A DNA stretch of 64,000 bases from Pseudaestuariivita rosea (GTDB lineage: Bacteria; Pseudomonadota; Alphaproteobacteria; Rhodobacterales; Rhodobacteraceae), in contig NZ_JACNMP010000009.1 of assembly GCF_017592335.1 (NCBI RefSeq), forward strand, positions 1 to 64,000, read 5' to 3'. Below the pieces are notes generated by a model that saw only the letters and a list, made by a program, of their open reading frames with translations, had not been told where the DNA came from and ran no database searches. Below, in pieces: positions 8,032 to 16,884 of this stretch. A program made the translations under genes and the position numbers. How positions within the stretch are numbered: position 1 is the first letter of the stretch; the number at the start of each line of letters is the position of its first letter.

Positions 8032-8868
8032 TTAATAGGTATTTCTGATGGACCAGTCACTGCTTCCCAGAATATGCGCGCGGAAACTGTCATTGTCGTC
8101 ACGGAAACTGTCATCCAGCCAGTAATCCAAAACCTCACGCGGGCGCATGGCAGTATGTTGCAGTTGCGTATCCACGCGTGACTTGCCGGATCTTAACTCA
8201 CTGATCTCAATCTGAAATATCCCTTCGTCAAAGCTACGCGCATCTTCGACCCCGTCACCAACGAAATAGTATCTGCAGGAATTCGGCGGATCCTGATCCA
8301 GGAACGTAATCGACATATTTTCAAAACTGTCTTCACCCACCTGAAAGCGTAAATTGACCGTATCGGGATCTTCACGATCCTGATGAAACCCCGCCAGATT
8401 GCCCGTCCAATATTCATCGGGCGGGGCCGCACCTGGCACAATGGCTGACCATATCTCTTCGACACTGCGGCGCAATTTATATCGATGCCTGTTGCTGACA
8501 CTCATGGTGATGCCCAGCCAATCCGACCAGCGCCCGTATAGCAGGACATAGGCAAGCAGTGTGGATAAAACAAAAACCGATCCGCCGATCAAAGTTTCGG
8601 ACACATACTGATATTGTGACGGGAAAAAGTAATTCACCATCGACTCGGCCAAAAGGCCGATTCCTGTCAGTTCCAACAACCGCCGCCACCGCGGCAGCAG
8701 AATAATAAACAGCGAACCGATCAAAAAAACGGCACCAAAGACGATGGCGGCCGTGATCAGTCGTAACGTCAAAGCCTGCGCCTGGGTAAAGGCCAGAACA
8801 CCTGCCAATGTGACAAGAAACGCAAATAAAATCAGACGACGCCTTTGGCGGAAAATACGTCTTATCAT
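8032..8868 (-). CDS. membrane protein of unknown function
   Basis: A 278-residue protein, not recognised. The N-terminal part has four hydrophobic segments (about residues 12-30, 36-58, 62-82 and 93-112) after a strongly basic start (MIRRIFRQRRR). The remaining 160 residues are soluble and end in an acidic, aromatic-rich region. The stretch YKLRRSVEEIWSAIVPGAA followed by alternating beta-like segments (VNLRFQV, MSITFLD, CRYYFVG, FQIEIS) resembles an SRPBCC/START-type fold, but this is only an impression. It lies upstream of and divergent from lon. Confidence 0.6.
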   Translation of the reverse strand: MIRRIFRQRRRLILFAFLVTLAGVLAFTQAQALTLRLITAAIVFGAVFLIGSLFIILLPRWRRLLELTGIGLLAESMVNYFFPSQYQYVSETLIGGSVFVLSTLLAYVLLYGRWSDWLGITMSVSNRHRYKLRRSVEEIWSAIVPGAAPPDEYWTGNLAGFHQDREDPDTVNLRFQVGEDSFENMSITFLDQDPPNSCRYYFVGDGVEDARSFDEGIFQIEISELRSGKSRVDTQLQHTAMRPREVLDYWLDDSFRDDNDSFRAHILGSSDWSIRNTY

Positions 8869-8979
8869 AGCCTTATCAGCCCCCTGATCCGGCTGGTTGG
8901 CCTGTTAATGTGGCATACTTTTGACAGCCTGTGGATAATACTGTGTCGCATTTTCATAATTTTCTTTGCACTTGTTGCC

Positions 8980-9007
8980 TTGTGCACGACACAGGCACCG
9001 TTATGCT
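8980..9007 (+). promoter_or_regulatory. candidate promoter for lon
   Basis: TTGTGC (8980-8985), a 16-bp spacer and TATGCT (9002-9007) form a sigma70-like pair about 130 bp upstream of the chosen lon start. A CTTGAA at 9029 resembles the -35 of RpoH promoters but lacks a matching -10. This is a by-eye match in the 266-bp gap 8869-9134, which otherwise holds no gene. Confidence 0.35.
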
Positions 9008-9134
9008 AGAGGCAAATTCGATGCTGCGCTTGAATCTTAGCGGTCGATACCCCAAGTTACGCATCTTACCGGAGAAGGCCTTTATGTTGCCGCCAAGCGG
9101 GACCGGCGCCTTCTTGCAAAATCGAGGAATGAGC

Positions 9135-11546
9135 ATGCAAGAGCCACTCAATCAGTCTTATCCCGTTCTGCCACTGCGCGACATTGTGGTCTTTCCACAC
9201 ATGATTGTGCCGCTGTTTGTCGGCCGCGAAAAATCAGTGCGCGCGCTGGAAGATGTGATGCAGGACGACAAGCAGATACTGTTGTCCAGTCAGATCGATC
9301 CAAGCGTTGATGATCCCGAAATTGACGGCATTTACAAAGCCGGTGTTCTGGCAAATGTGCTGCAGCTGCTCAAGCTGCCCGATGGCACTGTGAAGGTGTT
9401 GGTCGAAGGCCGTGCGCGTGTCCAAATTACAGAATTTCTGGAAAACGACAGCTTTTTTGAAGCCAGCGCCGAATATATGGAGGAATCCATTGGTGATGAA
9501 GCCGCTGTTGAGGCGCTGATCCGTTCTGTCGGCAAAGAATTCGAACGGTATGCAAAGATCAAGAAAAACATCCCTGAAGAGGCCCTGGCCGCAGTTGCCG
9601 AAACCAACGAACCTGCCAAACTGGCCGACCTTGTCGCGGGGCACCTAGGGGTGGAAGTCGCCCAAAAACAGGAACTTCTGGAAACACTGTCTGTCTCGGA
9701 ACGTCTGGAAAAAGTCTATGGCTTGATGCAGGGCGAAATGAGCGTTCTGCAGGTCGAGAAAAAGATCAAGACGCGCGTGAAGTCCCAGATGGAGCGGACA
9801 CAGCGCGAATACTATCTGAATGAGCAGATGAAAGCCATTCAGAAAGAACTGGGCGATGGCGAAGAAGGCGGCAACGAAGTGGCCGAGCTTGAGGCCCGCA
9901 TTGCGGATACAAAGCTTAGCAAAGAAGCCCGCGAAAAGGCCGAAGCGGAAATCAAGAAACTGAAAAATATGTCGCCAATGTCGGCCGAGGCGACGGTCGT
10001 GCGCAATTATCTTGACTGGATGTTGTCAATTCCTTGGGGTGTCAAAAGTCGCGTGAAAAAGAACCTTGGCAACGCTGAAAAGGTTCTGGATGCCGATCAC
10101 TATGGCTTGGAAAAGGTCAAGGAACGCATTGTCGAATACCTTGCCGTTCAGCAACGATCCTCCAAGCTGAAAGGCCCGATCTTATGTCTTGTGGGACCGC
10201 CCGGCGTTGGTAAAACCTCGCTTGGGAAGTCTGTGGCCAAGGCAACGGGGCGTGAGTTTATCCGGATTTCACTTGGCGGTGTGCGGGACGAAAGCGAAAT
10301 CCGCGGCCACCGTCGGACCTACATCGGGTCGATGCCTGGCAAGATCATTCAGGCGCTGAAAAAGGCGAAGACAACCAATCCGCTGATCTTGTTGGATGAG
10401 ATCGATAAGATGGGTCAGGATTTCCGCGGCGACCCGGCTTCGGCAATGCTTGAGGTACTGGACCCAGAACAAAACGGCACGTTTGTCGACCACTATCTTG
10501 AGGTCGAATATGACTTGTCGAACGTGATGTTCCTGACCACGGCCAACAGTTATAACATGCCGGGGCCATTGCTGGACCGGATGGAGATCATTTCTTTGGC
10601 CGGTTACACCGAGGACGAAAAACGCGAGATCGCCAAGCAGCATTTGATCGAAAAGCAGAAGAAAAATCACGGTCTGCGCAAGGCCGAATTCGAGGTCTCG
10701 GACGAGGTACTGCAAGAGATCATCCGCACCTATACCCGCGAGGCGGGCGTGCGAAATCTGGAACGTGAGCTTGCAAAACTGGCCCGGAAAGCCGTGACCA
10801 AGATCGTCAAGAAAGAGGTCGATACCGTGAAGGTAACGCCTGATAATCTTGAGGACTACCTGGGCGTCAAGCGCCACCGCTATGGTCTGGCCGAACAGGA
10901 TGATCAGATCGGTGTTGTAACAGGTCTGGCCTGGACCAGCGTTGGTGGGGATCTGCTATCGATTGAAGCGCTGCGCCTGCCGGGTAAGGGTCGGATGAAA
11001 ACAACTGGTAAACTTGGCGACGTGATGAAGGAGTCCATTGATGCGGCGTCCAGCTATGTCCGGTCGATTAGTCCGCAGATTGGCATCAAACCACCGCAGT
11101 TTGACAAGCTGGATATCCACGTCCACGTCCCAGATGGCGCAACGCCCAAAGACGGCCCTTCGGCTGGCTTGGCGATGGTGACGTCGATTGTTTCGGTGCT
11201 GACGCAAATTCCTGTGCGCAAAGACATTGCCATGACCGGCGAGGTTTCCTTGCGTGGAAATGCGATGCCCATAGGCGGTTTGAAAGAAAAATTGTTGGCC
11301 GCGCTGCGCGGTGGTATCAAAACGGTGTTGATCCCAGAGGAAAATGAAAAAGACCTGCCGGAGATTCCGGATAATGTGAAAGAAGGTCTTGAGATTATTC
11401 CCGTAAGCCACGTCAGCGAAGTTCTAAAACTGGCGCTGGTGTCTGAGCCCGAACCAGTCGAATGGGACGAGGCCGCAGAAGAGGCCGCGGCAGCACAAAA
11501 GGCCCTTGAAAAAGGCGGCGGCGGTTCTGGCGCGATTGCGCACTAG
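9135..11546 (+). CDS. lon: ATP-dependent Lon protease
   Basis: An 803-residue cytoplasmic AAA+ protease that degrades misfolded and regulatory proteins. The start at 9135 (MQEPLNQSYPVLPLRD) is chosen because GAGGA lies six bases upstream. Earlier in-frame ATGs at 9129 and 8931 lack this spacing or the family N-terminus. Domains: the Lon N-terminal substrate domain (about 10-200), a long helical linker, the AAA+ module with Walker A GPPGVGKTS (about 355) and Walker B LILLDEID, then the protease domain with the catalytic Ser in KDGPSAGLAM (about 677) and Lys in GGLKEKLLAA (about 720). Length fits the LonA family (about 800). An acidic/Ala-Gly tail ends it. Followed by a strong hairpin. Confidence 0.97.
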   Translation: MQEPLNQSYPVLPLRDIVVFPHMIVPLFVGREKSVRALEDVMQDDKQILLSSQIDPSVDDPEIDGIYKAGVLANVLQLLKLPDGTVKVLVEGRARVQITEFLENDSFFEASAEYMEESIGDEAAVEALIRSVGKEFERYAKIKKNIPEEALAAVAETNEPAKLADLVAGHLGVEVAQKQELLETLSVSERLEKVYGLMQGEMSVLQVEKKIKTRVKSQMERTQREYYLNEQMKAIQKELGDGEEGGNEVAELEARIADTKLSKEAREKAEAEIKKLKNMSPMSAEATVVRNYLDWMLSIPWGVKSRVKKNLGNAEKVLDADHYGLEKVKERIVEYLAVQQRSSKLKGPILCLVGPPGVGKTSLGKSVAKATGREFIRISLGGVRDESEIRGHRRTYIGSMPGKIIQALKKAKTTNPLILLDEIDKMGQDFRGDPASAMLEVLDPEQNGTFVDHYLEVEYDLSNVMFLTTANSYNMPGPLLDRMEIISLAGYTEDEKREIAKQHLIEKQKKNHGLRKAEFEVSDEVLQEIIRTYTREAGVRNLERELAKLARKAVTKIVKKEVDTVKVTPDNLEDYLGVKRHRYGLAEQDDQIGVVTGLAWTSVGGDLLSIEALRLPGKGRMKTTGKLGDVMKESIDAASSYVRSISPQIGIKPPQFDKLDIHVHVPDGATPKDGPSAGLAMVTSIVSVLTQIPVRKDIAMTGEVSLRGNAMPIGGLKEKLLAALRGGIKTVLIPEENEKDLPEIPDNVKEGLEIIPVSHVSEVLKLALVSEPEPVEWDEAAEEAAAAQKALEKGGGGSGAIAH

Positions 11547-11562
11547 AGAGAAATGACACTCT

Positions 11563-11595
11563 TACAAGGCGCACCAATCACAGGTGTGCCTTGTA
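11563..11595 (+). terminator. hairpin after lon
   Basis: A near-perfect 13-bp stem (11563-11575 with 11583-11595, one G-T pair) and a 7-nt loop begin 16 nt after the lon stop. CTCTT and AAGAG flank it and could extend the stem across an internal loop. There is no U-tract, so it may act as a processing or 3'-stabilising element rather than a classic terminator. Confidence 0.55.
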
Positions 11596-11654
11596 TCTCC
11601 AAGAGTATAATGCGTTGATAGATCGCGTGGTTCGCCAGAATTGAGGCCAAGGCA

Positions 11655-12584
11655 ATGCGATTATTCATTACAATCTGGATTTTCCTGTCTTCAATGGCAG
11701 TGGCAGAAACTTTACAGATATCTGGCCCCAACGGTCCGCTGGAAGGGGAAATTATCGTTGCGCCGGATGCACGCCATATCGTGATCATTATCCCGGGTTC
11801 TGGCCCAACTGACCGCAACGGTAATGCAATTCATATGGGTCTGCACAGCGATACTTATAAACTTCTTGCGGAAGGTCTGGCAAAAACGGGTATTACCACG
11901 TTACGCGTCGATAAACGGGGCTTTTATGGCAGCTCAGCCGCACTAGCTGATCCAAACGACGTAACGATTGATGATTATGCAACAGACCTCCGTAACTGGA
12001 TTAAGCGCAGCTCTGAGATCGCACCATGTGTTTGGATTGCCGGTCACTCAGAAGGTGGGCTGGTTGCTTTGGTCGCTGCGCAAAGCGCACCGGAGACGCT
12101 TTGCGGCATTATACTGCTCGCAACCCCAGGGAGACCTGTCGGTCAATTGCTAACAGAGCAGTTTCGCCGCAATCCGGCAAATCTTTTTCGAATGGCCGAA
12201 CTCAAGGATATCGTCACCGATATTGAAACAGGTGTTATGCGCGACCCTGAAACAATTTCACCTGCCTTGCGCCCGATGTTTGGGCTTGAGGTTCAGCGAT
12301 ATATGACTGATTTATTCGCATACGATCCGGCTATAGTTGCATCTGATTGGCAAGGCCCAGCTTTGATCATTCACGGGACCAAGGATATTCAGGTTTATAA
12401 TTCGGACGCCGACAAGCTGCAGAATGCAATGCCTCAGGCTGTTCGCATAGACTTGTCAGGGGCCACACATATGCTGAAAGCTCATGTGCCTGGACAACAG
12501 TTAGCGACCTATTTTGAGCCTGAATTACCACTGCATGCAGATCTTGTTCCAGCGATCACAAACTTTATCACAGTTACTGATTAG
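11655..12584 (+). CDS. secreted alpha/beta hydrolase
   Basis: A 309-residue predicted periplasmic serine hydrolase. A short signal peptide (MRLFITIWIFLSSMAVA) is followed by a typical alpha/beta hydrolase order: IIIPGSGPTDRNGN for the oxyanion region (about 47-60), the nucleophile elbow GHSEGG (about 131-136), the acid in HGTKDIQV (about 240) and the catalytic His in GATHML (about 270). This resembles bacterial proteins of the YcjY/DltD-independent esterase type. The substrate is unknown. It stands alone between lon and the methyltransferase gene. Confidence 0.8.
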   Translation: MRLFITIWIFLSSMAVAETLQISGPNGPLEGEIIVAPDARHIVIIIPGSGPTDRNGNAIHMGLHSDTYKLLAEGLAKTGITTLRVDKRGFYGSSAALADPNDVTIDDYATDLRNWIKRSSEIAPCVWIAGHSEGGLVALVAAQSAPETLCGIILLATPGRPVGQLLTEQFRRNPANLFRMAELKDIVTDIETGVMRDPETISPALRPMFGLEVQRYMTDLFAYDPAIVASDWQGPALIIHGTKDIQVYNSDADKLQNAMPQAVRIDLSGATHMLKAHVPGQQLATYFEPELPLHADLVPAITNFITVTD

Positions 12585-12711
12585 CTTGATGCAGTCTTGT
12601 AGACAGACCGGTATAAAGATCGAGACGCTTCTTGCATAATAGCTTTGGAGCAAGAAACGGGTCGCATAGGCGGACAGGCAGGTTATATTTGTGGGAACAA
12701 AGGAAAACCCG

Positions 12712-13542
12712 ATGCTTGAATCTGCCTATCATTATAATGTCATGCGCCGCGCGCTCGATGTGATTGACAGCGACGAGGGTGCAGCGAAATCGCTTGAGCA
12801 ACTGGCCGACGAAATGCAGATGAGCCCATCACACTTTCAGCGCGTGTTCAGCCAGTGGGTTGGTGTATCTCCGAAAAGGTATCAGCAGTATCTGACACTT
12901 GGACATGCAAAATCTTTGCTACGTGATCATTTTACGTTGCTGGAAACCAGCAACATAACGGGACTTTCGGGCAGTAGCCGCTTGCATGACCTTTTCTTGG
13001 CCTGGGAAGCGATGAGTCCAGGTGAATATGCCCGCCGCGGCGAGGGTCTGACGATTTATTATGGTTGGTTTGACAGCCCCTTTGGCGAAATGCTCGCTAT
13101 GGGAACCTCAAAGGGGCTATGTGGAATGGCCTTTGCCTCTGAAACCGGCAAAGACGCAGCGCTGGATGATATGCAATCGCGATGGCCCAATGCCACTTAT
13201 ATTAGCAACCCAGATGCCATTCGTCATTGGGTTGACGCGGCGCTGAAACGCAAGGGACATGCCGATCTGCATCTTTTGGGCGGGCCATTCCAGATCAAAG
13301 TATGGGAAGCTTTGCTATCGATCCCCATGGGGCACGTCACAACCTATTCTGAAATCGCCAAGGCCATCGGATCACCGAAAGCTGTGCGTGCAGTAGGGAC
13401 GGCTGTGGGTCGGAATCCCATAAGCTGGTTAATCCCTTGTCATCGGGCACTCAGAAAATCCGGCGCGTTGGGGGGATATCATTGGGGCCTGCCGGTTAAA
13501 CGAACAATGTTGGCTTATGAAACCGCCCAGGCCGAGGCCTAG
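12712..13542 (+). CDS. AraC-HTH / O6-methylguanine-DNA methyltransferase fusion (Ada-like)
   Basis: A 276-residue protein. It has an N-terminal AraC-type helix-turn-helix (about residues 10-100, with SLEQLADEMQMSPSHFQRVFS and the following Y.Q.LTLGHAK), then the alkyl-transfer N-domain and the active-site domain with the acceptor Cys in IPCHRALRKSG (about residue 241) and the downstream GGYHWGLPVKR. It removes alkyl groups from O6-alkylguanine in a suicide reaction. Unlike E. coli Ada, it has no N-terminal zinc/methylphosphotriester domain, so the inducing mechanism must differ or be absent. The start at 12712 is chosen because AAGGAA lies seven bases upstream; a GTG at 12691 is the longer alternative. 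Confidence 0.88.
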   Translation: MLESAYHYNVMRRALDVIDSDEGAAKSLEQLADEMQMSPSHFQRVFSQWVGVSPKRYQQYLTLGHAKSLLRDHFTLLETSNITGLSGSSRLHDLFLAWEAMSPGEYARRGEGLTIYYGWFDSPFGEMLAMGTSKGLCGMAFASETGKDAALDDMQSRWPNATYISNPDAIRHWVDAALKRKGHADLHLLGGPFQIKVWEALLSIPMGHVTTYSEIAKAIGSPKAVRAVGTAVGRNPISWLIPCHRALRKSGALGGYHWGLPVKRTMLAYETAQAEA

Positions 13543-13601
13543 TTATTTTGACCCGGTGCTGAATGGCTGAAAGTAAGTCTATTACTGATGGACGGACACG
13601 C

Positions 13602-16600
13602 TTACCAACCGAAAAGAAAATCATCCGCCGAGATCGATGAAAGGGCGATATCCGATATCGTGATTGTGCCTGTCCCCAGATTGATTTCGACGTTCGCACC
13701 AATTTGACGAATGTCCAAGGTATTAAAACTAAGAGAACTGTCGGCTATTCTGATAACATCCATGCCCGGCTGAAAATCCTGGATTTCGTCATTGCCTTGG
13801 CTAGGTCCAAAGATGAACTCATCTGCATCAGCTCCACCCAGCAGAAGATCGTCACCAGTTCCGGCCCATAACTGATCCGCGCCATCACCGCCGAAAAGTG
13901 TATCGTTTCCTGCGCCACCTCCGATCAGATCGTCGCCTGCACTTCCTTCAATTCGATCGTTCCCCTGGTTACCCCAAACCGTGTCGTTTCCGTTGCCGGC
14001 CAAAACTTCATCATCCCCATACCCGGCATCTACGCTGTCATTCCCATACGCGGCATCTATGCTGTCATTCCCGTCACCAGCAAAGACAGTATCGTTATCA
14101 GCACCAGCAAAGATCCTGTCATGCCCAGCACCGCCGCCGATCAAATCATTCCCACCGTCCGTTCGAACCAGATCATCCCCGATATTGGCCCAAACGGTGT
14201 CATTTCCATTACCTGAAATTATCTGATCAGCGCCGTGTCCCGCATCGATGCTATCATGACCATCGCCGCCAAATATCGTATCATTGCCACCGCCCGCAAT
14301 AACGCTGTCATTGCCAGCACCGCCACCGATCAAATCATTGCCGGCATCGCCTCTGATCAAGTCATCACCAAAGCCTGCCCAAACTGTATCGTTCCCATTT
14401 CCTGCCAAGATAAGGTCGGCGCCATATCCGGCGTCGATACTGTCATGTCCGTCGCCGCCGTAAACAGTGTCAGCACCACCGCCGGCAAAAATGACATCGC
14501 GGCCGAACCCGCCGCCAATCAGATCATTCCCTTCATCACCTCTGATGGTATCATCGCCATGATTGGCCCAGATAGTATCGTCGCCCCAACCTGATAGGAC
14601 AAGATCGGCGCCATATCCGGCATCAATCAAATCAGCTCCACCACCACCATAGATCGTGTCGTTGCCCGCACCGCCATTCAGCTGATCATTCAGGGCGCCA
14701 CCGCCCATCAAGTCGTTTCCGTCATCACCGTAGATTACGTCCAGACCATCGCCACCCCATAACTGATCATTTCCTTCGCCTCCGATAATGGTGTCATTTC
14801 CGAAGAAACCATCAAGCAGGTCATCCCCATCACCACCATCGGCATAGTCATCCCCGTGACCGGTCAGAATTGTGTCATTACCGGCTTGCCCAAACACACG
14901 GTCCAGACCTGTGCCACCCATAATGCTATCATGATCCTCTCCGCCCAAAATGGTATCATTGCCATCACCACCCCAAAGCGTGTCCCGCCCCAAATCCCCC
15001 TCAATACTGTCATCGCCAACACCTGCAAAAACCTGATCCGCACCAGCGCCCGCCAATATCGTGTCATCACCATCTTCGCCAGCTAGCGCATCATTGCCGA
15101 TCCCACCGTCGATGCTATCATCACCTGCACCGGCCAAGATTGTGTCATCGCCCTGATAGCCTGCAATGGTATCACCACCCTGCGATCCTATGATGAAATT
15201 CGCCGCCTCGGTTCCCAATATCTGGACGCCGCTCGGGGTGGACAAAACCAGCACACGATCAGGATGATCAAAACCAGTACCGAAAAGGTCAAACGCATCC
15301 AGCGGCTGGCCGTCATCTGAAAAGACAGTGATAAACGTATCACGAAAGCTGATGCGCGCGCCGCTCAATAGCGGCTCGATCGTCAACTGATAAACACCGC
15401 GCAGCATCTCAAATGCAGACATATCAAGCCGATCTATACCAGCTTGAAAGTCGGTGATTGTCGTTTCGTTTTCATTTTGCGCCAGAACAAAACGATCAGA
15501 TCCAGCTCCGCCCGTCATTGTCACGTCAGAGTCGGACGCAACCAGTATGTCATTCCCTGCACCACCAGACAGCGTGTCATCACCGGAAAATCCGGCGATA
15601 ATCAAATCGTCCTGGGCCGTTCCGATCAGCTGTTGGCCACCAACCCTTTGATCCAGGATCGTCACACCAAGACCCTGAAGCGGCAAAGCAAGATGGGACA
15701 TGCCGCCAGCCGTTTCGCTGCCAACAAAAACCTGTAAAGTGTTATCGATGACAGCGGTCTGAATCTGATTGATATCCATCAGACCGTATTGTCCGGTTTC
15801 GACCAGCGTCTGCAGGTGGATCAAGCGGCCATCCGGCAACAAGGTGAATAGAGTGAGACCGCCATCACCGCCACCGGCCACAACAAACACGCGATCCCCC
15901 GACTGCGAGATGCTAAGCGATTGAATCCCGTCAAATCGCGACATCTGATTGTCGATAATGTGATCAGTGGCTTGCAGATTACCTTGATCATCAAGCAGCA
16001 TGACACTGATGGAATTACTTTCGGCAGACGATAGAACGGCGAAGACGTGACCAAACGCTTCAACGATTTCAAGATCAGTAGGACCTTGAATGCCAAGTCC
16101 GTCATTTGAACCCAATCGGCTGGTTTCTGTCAGCTGCCCGGTCTCAGCGTTGACGCGGTACACGACAACCTCATTTGTTTCCGTCGCCAACAGGAAATTC
16201 GTCTGCCCGACCCGTGCGCTTTCAAGCAGTGTCTGGCCGGTAAATACGACCTGAGATACCGGTGCACCTGATTGCGCTGTATGCGTATTCTGTTCTGTAT
16301 AAAGGCTAAGTTCACCCGTACGGCCATCAACGGTATAAAGGAAAAATCCGCCACCGCTTGCTATGCTAACCGCATCGGCGATGTCAGTTCCCGTTTGATA
16401 AAGCTGGATCAAGCTTTGCAGATTTTCGAAGTTTCCGTTTCCATCGATCTGAAAACTGCTTAGTTCGGATGCGCCTTCAGCAGCAACGATCAACTGCTGA
16501 TTGCCGTTGATTTCGATAACCTGGGAAAAACCGTTATAGCGGCCCGAGACCGAGAAATATTCCCAATCAACGGCCTGAGGTAGATTACCATCCCCCGACA

Positions 16601-16745
16601 AACGATAACTGGTTACACCACCGACGGGGCCGTTCACCGTCAATAGAAAGCTTTCATCACCGATAGACACAATTTCCGTGTTGCGCAGATCAAAATCCAA
16701 CGCATCAATACCGGTACCAAGCCGGCCAAGCCAACTAAGATACAT
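13602..16745 (-). CDS. RTX-repeat secreted calcium-binding protein
   Basis: A 1047-residue protein with no Sec signal. It is probably exported by a type I secretion system through an uncleaved C-terminal signal (last residues ...DDFLFGW, with a beta-rich region before them). Residues 1-360 form repeated beta-strand blocks with a beta-propeller look. A first short RTX group lies at about 370-425. The main array of GGxGxDxUx nonapeptides runs from about 515 to 975. Four consecutive 63-residue super-repeats (seven nonapeptides each) occupy 704-955 (13881-14636). RTX arrays fold into calcium-filled beta-rolls outside the cell. No lytic, protease or lipase domain was recognised. The role may be surface layer, adhesion or biofilm. 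No type I exporter genes are adjacent. Confidence 0.9.
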   Translation of the reverse strand: MYLSWLGRLGTGIDALDFDLRNTEIVSIGDESFLLTVNGPVGGVTSYRLSGDGNLPQAVDWEYFSVSGRYNGFSQVIEINGNQQLIVAAEGASELSSFQIDGNGNFENLQSLIQLYQTGTDIADAVSIASGGGFFLYTVDGRTGELSLYTEQNTHTAQSGAPVSQVVFTGQTLLESARVGQTNFLLATETNEVVVYRVNAETGQLTETSRLGSNDGLGIQGPTDLEIVEAFGHVFAVLSSAESNSISVMLLDDQGNLQATDHIIDNQMSRFDGIQSLSISQSGDRVFVVAGGGDGGLTLFTLLPDGRLIHLQTLVETGQYGLMDINQIQTAVIDNTLQVFVGSETAGGMSHLALPLQGLGVTILDQRVGGQQLIGTAQDDLIIAGFSGDDTLSGGAGNDILVASDSDVTMTGGAGSDRFVLAQNENETTITDFQAGIDRLDMSAFEMLRGVYQLTIEPLLSGARISFRDTFITVFSDDGQPLDAFDLFGTGFDHPDRVLVLSTPSGVQILGTEAANFIIGSQGGDTIAGYQGDDTILAGAGDDSIDGGIGNDALAGEDGDDTILAGAGADQVFAGVGDDSIEGDLGRDTLWGGDGNDTILGGEDHDSIMGGTGLDRVFGQAGNDTILTGHGDDYADGGDGDDLLDGFFGNDTIIGGEGNDQLWGGDGLDVIYGDDGNDLMGGGALNDQLNGGAGNDTIYGGGGADLIDAGYGADLVLSGWGDDTIWANHGDDTIRGDEGNDLIGGGFGRDVIFAGGGADTVYGGDGHDSIDAGYGADLILAGNGNDTVWAGFGDDLIRGDAGNDLIGGGAGNDSVIAGGGNDTIFGGDGHDSIDAGHGADQIISGNGNDTVWANIGDDLVRTDGGNDLIGGGAGHDRIFAGADNDTVFAGDGNDSIDAAYGNDSVDAGYGDDEVLAGNGNDTVWGNQGNDRIEGSAGDDLIGGGAGNDTLFGGDGADQLWAGTGDDLLLGGADADEFIFGPSQGNDEIQDFQPGMDVIRIADSSLSFNTLDIRQIGANVEINLGTGTITISDIALSSISADDFLFGW
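13881..14636 (-). repeat. four 189-bp (63-residue) tandem super-repeats in RTX gene
   Basis: Residues 704-766, 767-829, 830-892 and 893-955 align without gaps as four units of seven nonapeptides. Each starts DSIDAGYG-like, passes NDTVWA and NDLIGGGAG, and ends NDTIFGGDG-like. The fourth has swapped one nonapeptide: it gains a second DAGYG unit and lacks the RIFAG unit. The periodicity points to segmental duplication above the nonapeptide level. Confidence 0.85.
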
Positions 16746-16861
16746 TCACACCACCATCTCATTCCCGCAGTCAGTATTGCCAAAAAATGATGTACAGTTG
16801 GTTGATAGTGGCGCTTAAATGTTATGTGACTTCATACATTTAGATTTAAATTTTTACCGAT

Positions 16862-16883
16862 GCTGTCTGTCCTGCGCGACAGC
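16862..16883 (-). terminator. possible hairpin after rnd
   Basis: A 6-bp stem (16862-16867 with 16878-16883) and a 10-nt loop lie directly after the rnd stop. On the minus strand an A/T-rich stretch follows about five bases later. It is a weak terminator candidate. The rest of the gap to 16746 is A/T-rich and should carry the promoter of the RTX gene. Confidence 0.3.
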
Positions 16884-16884
16884 T

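Noticed and set aside
9029-9058. RpoH-type heat-shock promoter upstream of lon
   Set aside because: CTTGAA fits the -35, but no acceptable -10 lies 13-18 bp downstream.
13898-14594. Open frames on the plus strand across the RTX repeats
   Set aside because: They are antisense shadows of the G/D-rich repeats; translations are low-complexity Ser/Pro/His or Ile/Ala strings with no ribosome-binding site or family.
13602-15200. Regularly spaced repeats resembling a CRISPR array
   Set aside because: The 27- and 189-bp periodicities are in frame and encode RTX nonapeptides; there are no unique spacers and no cas genes.
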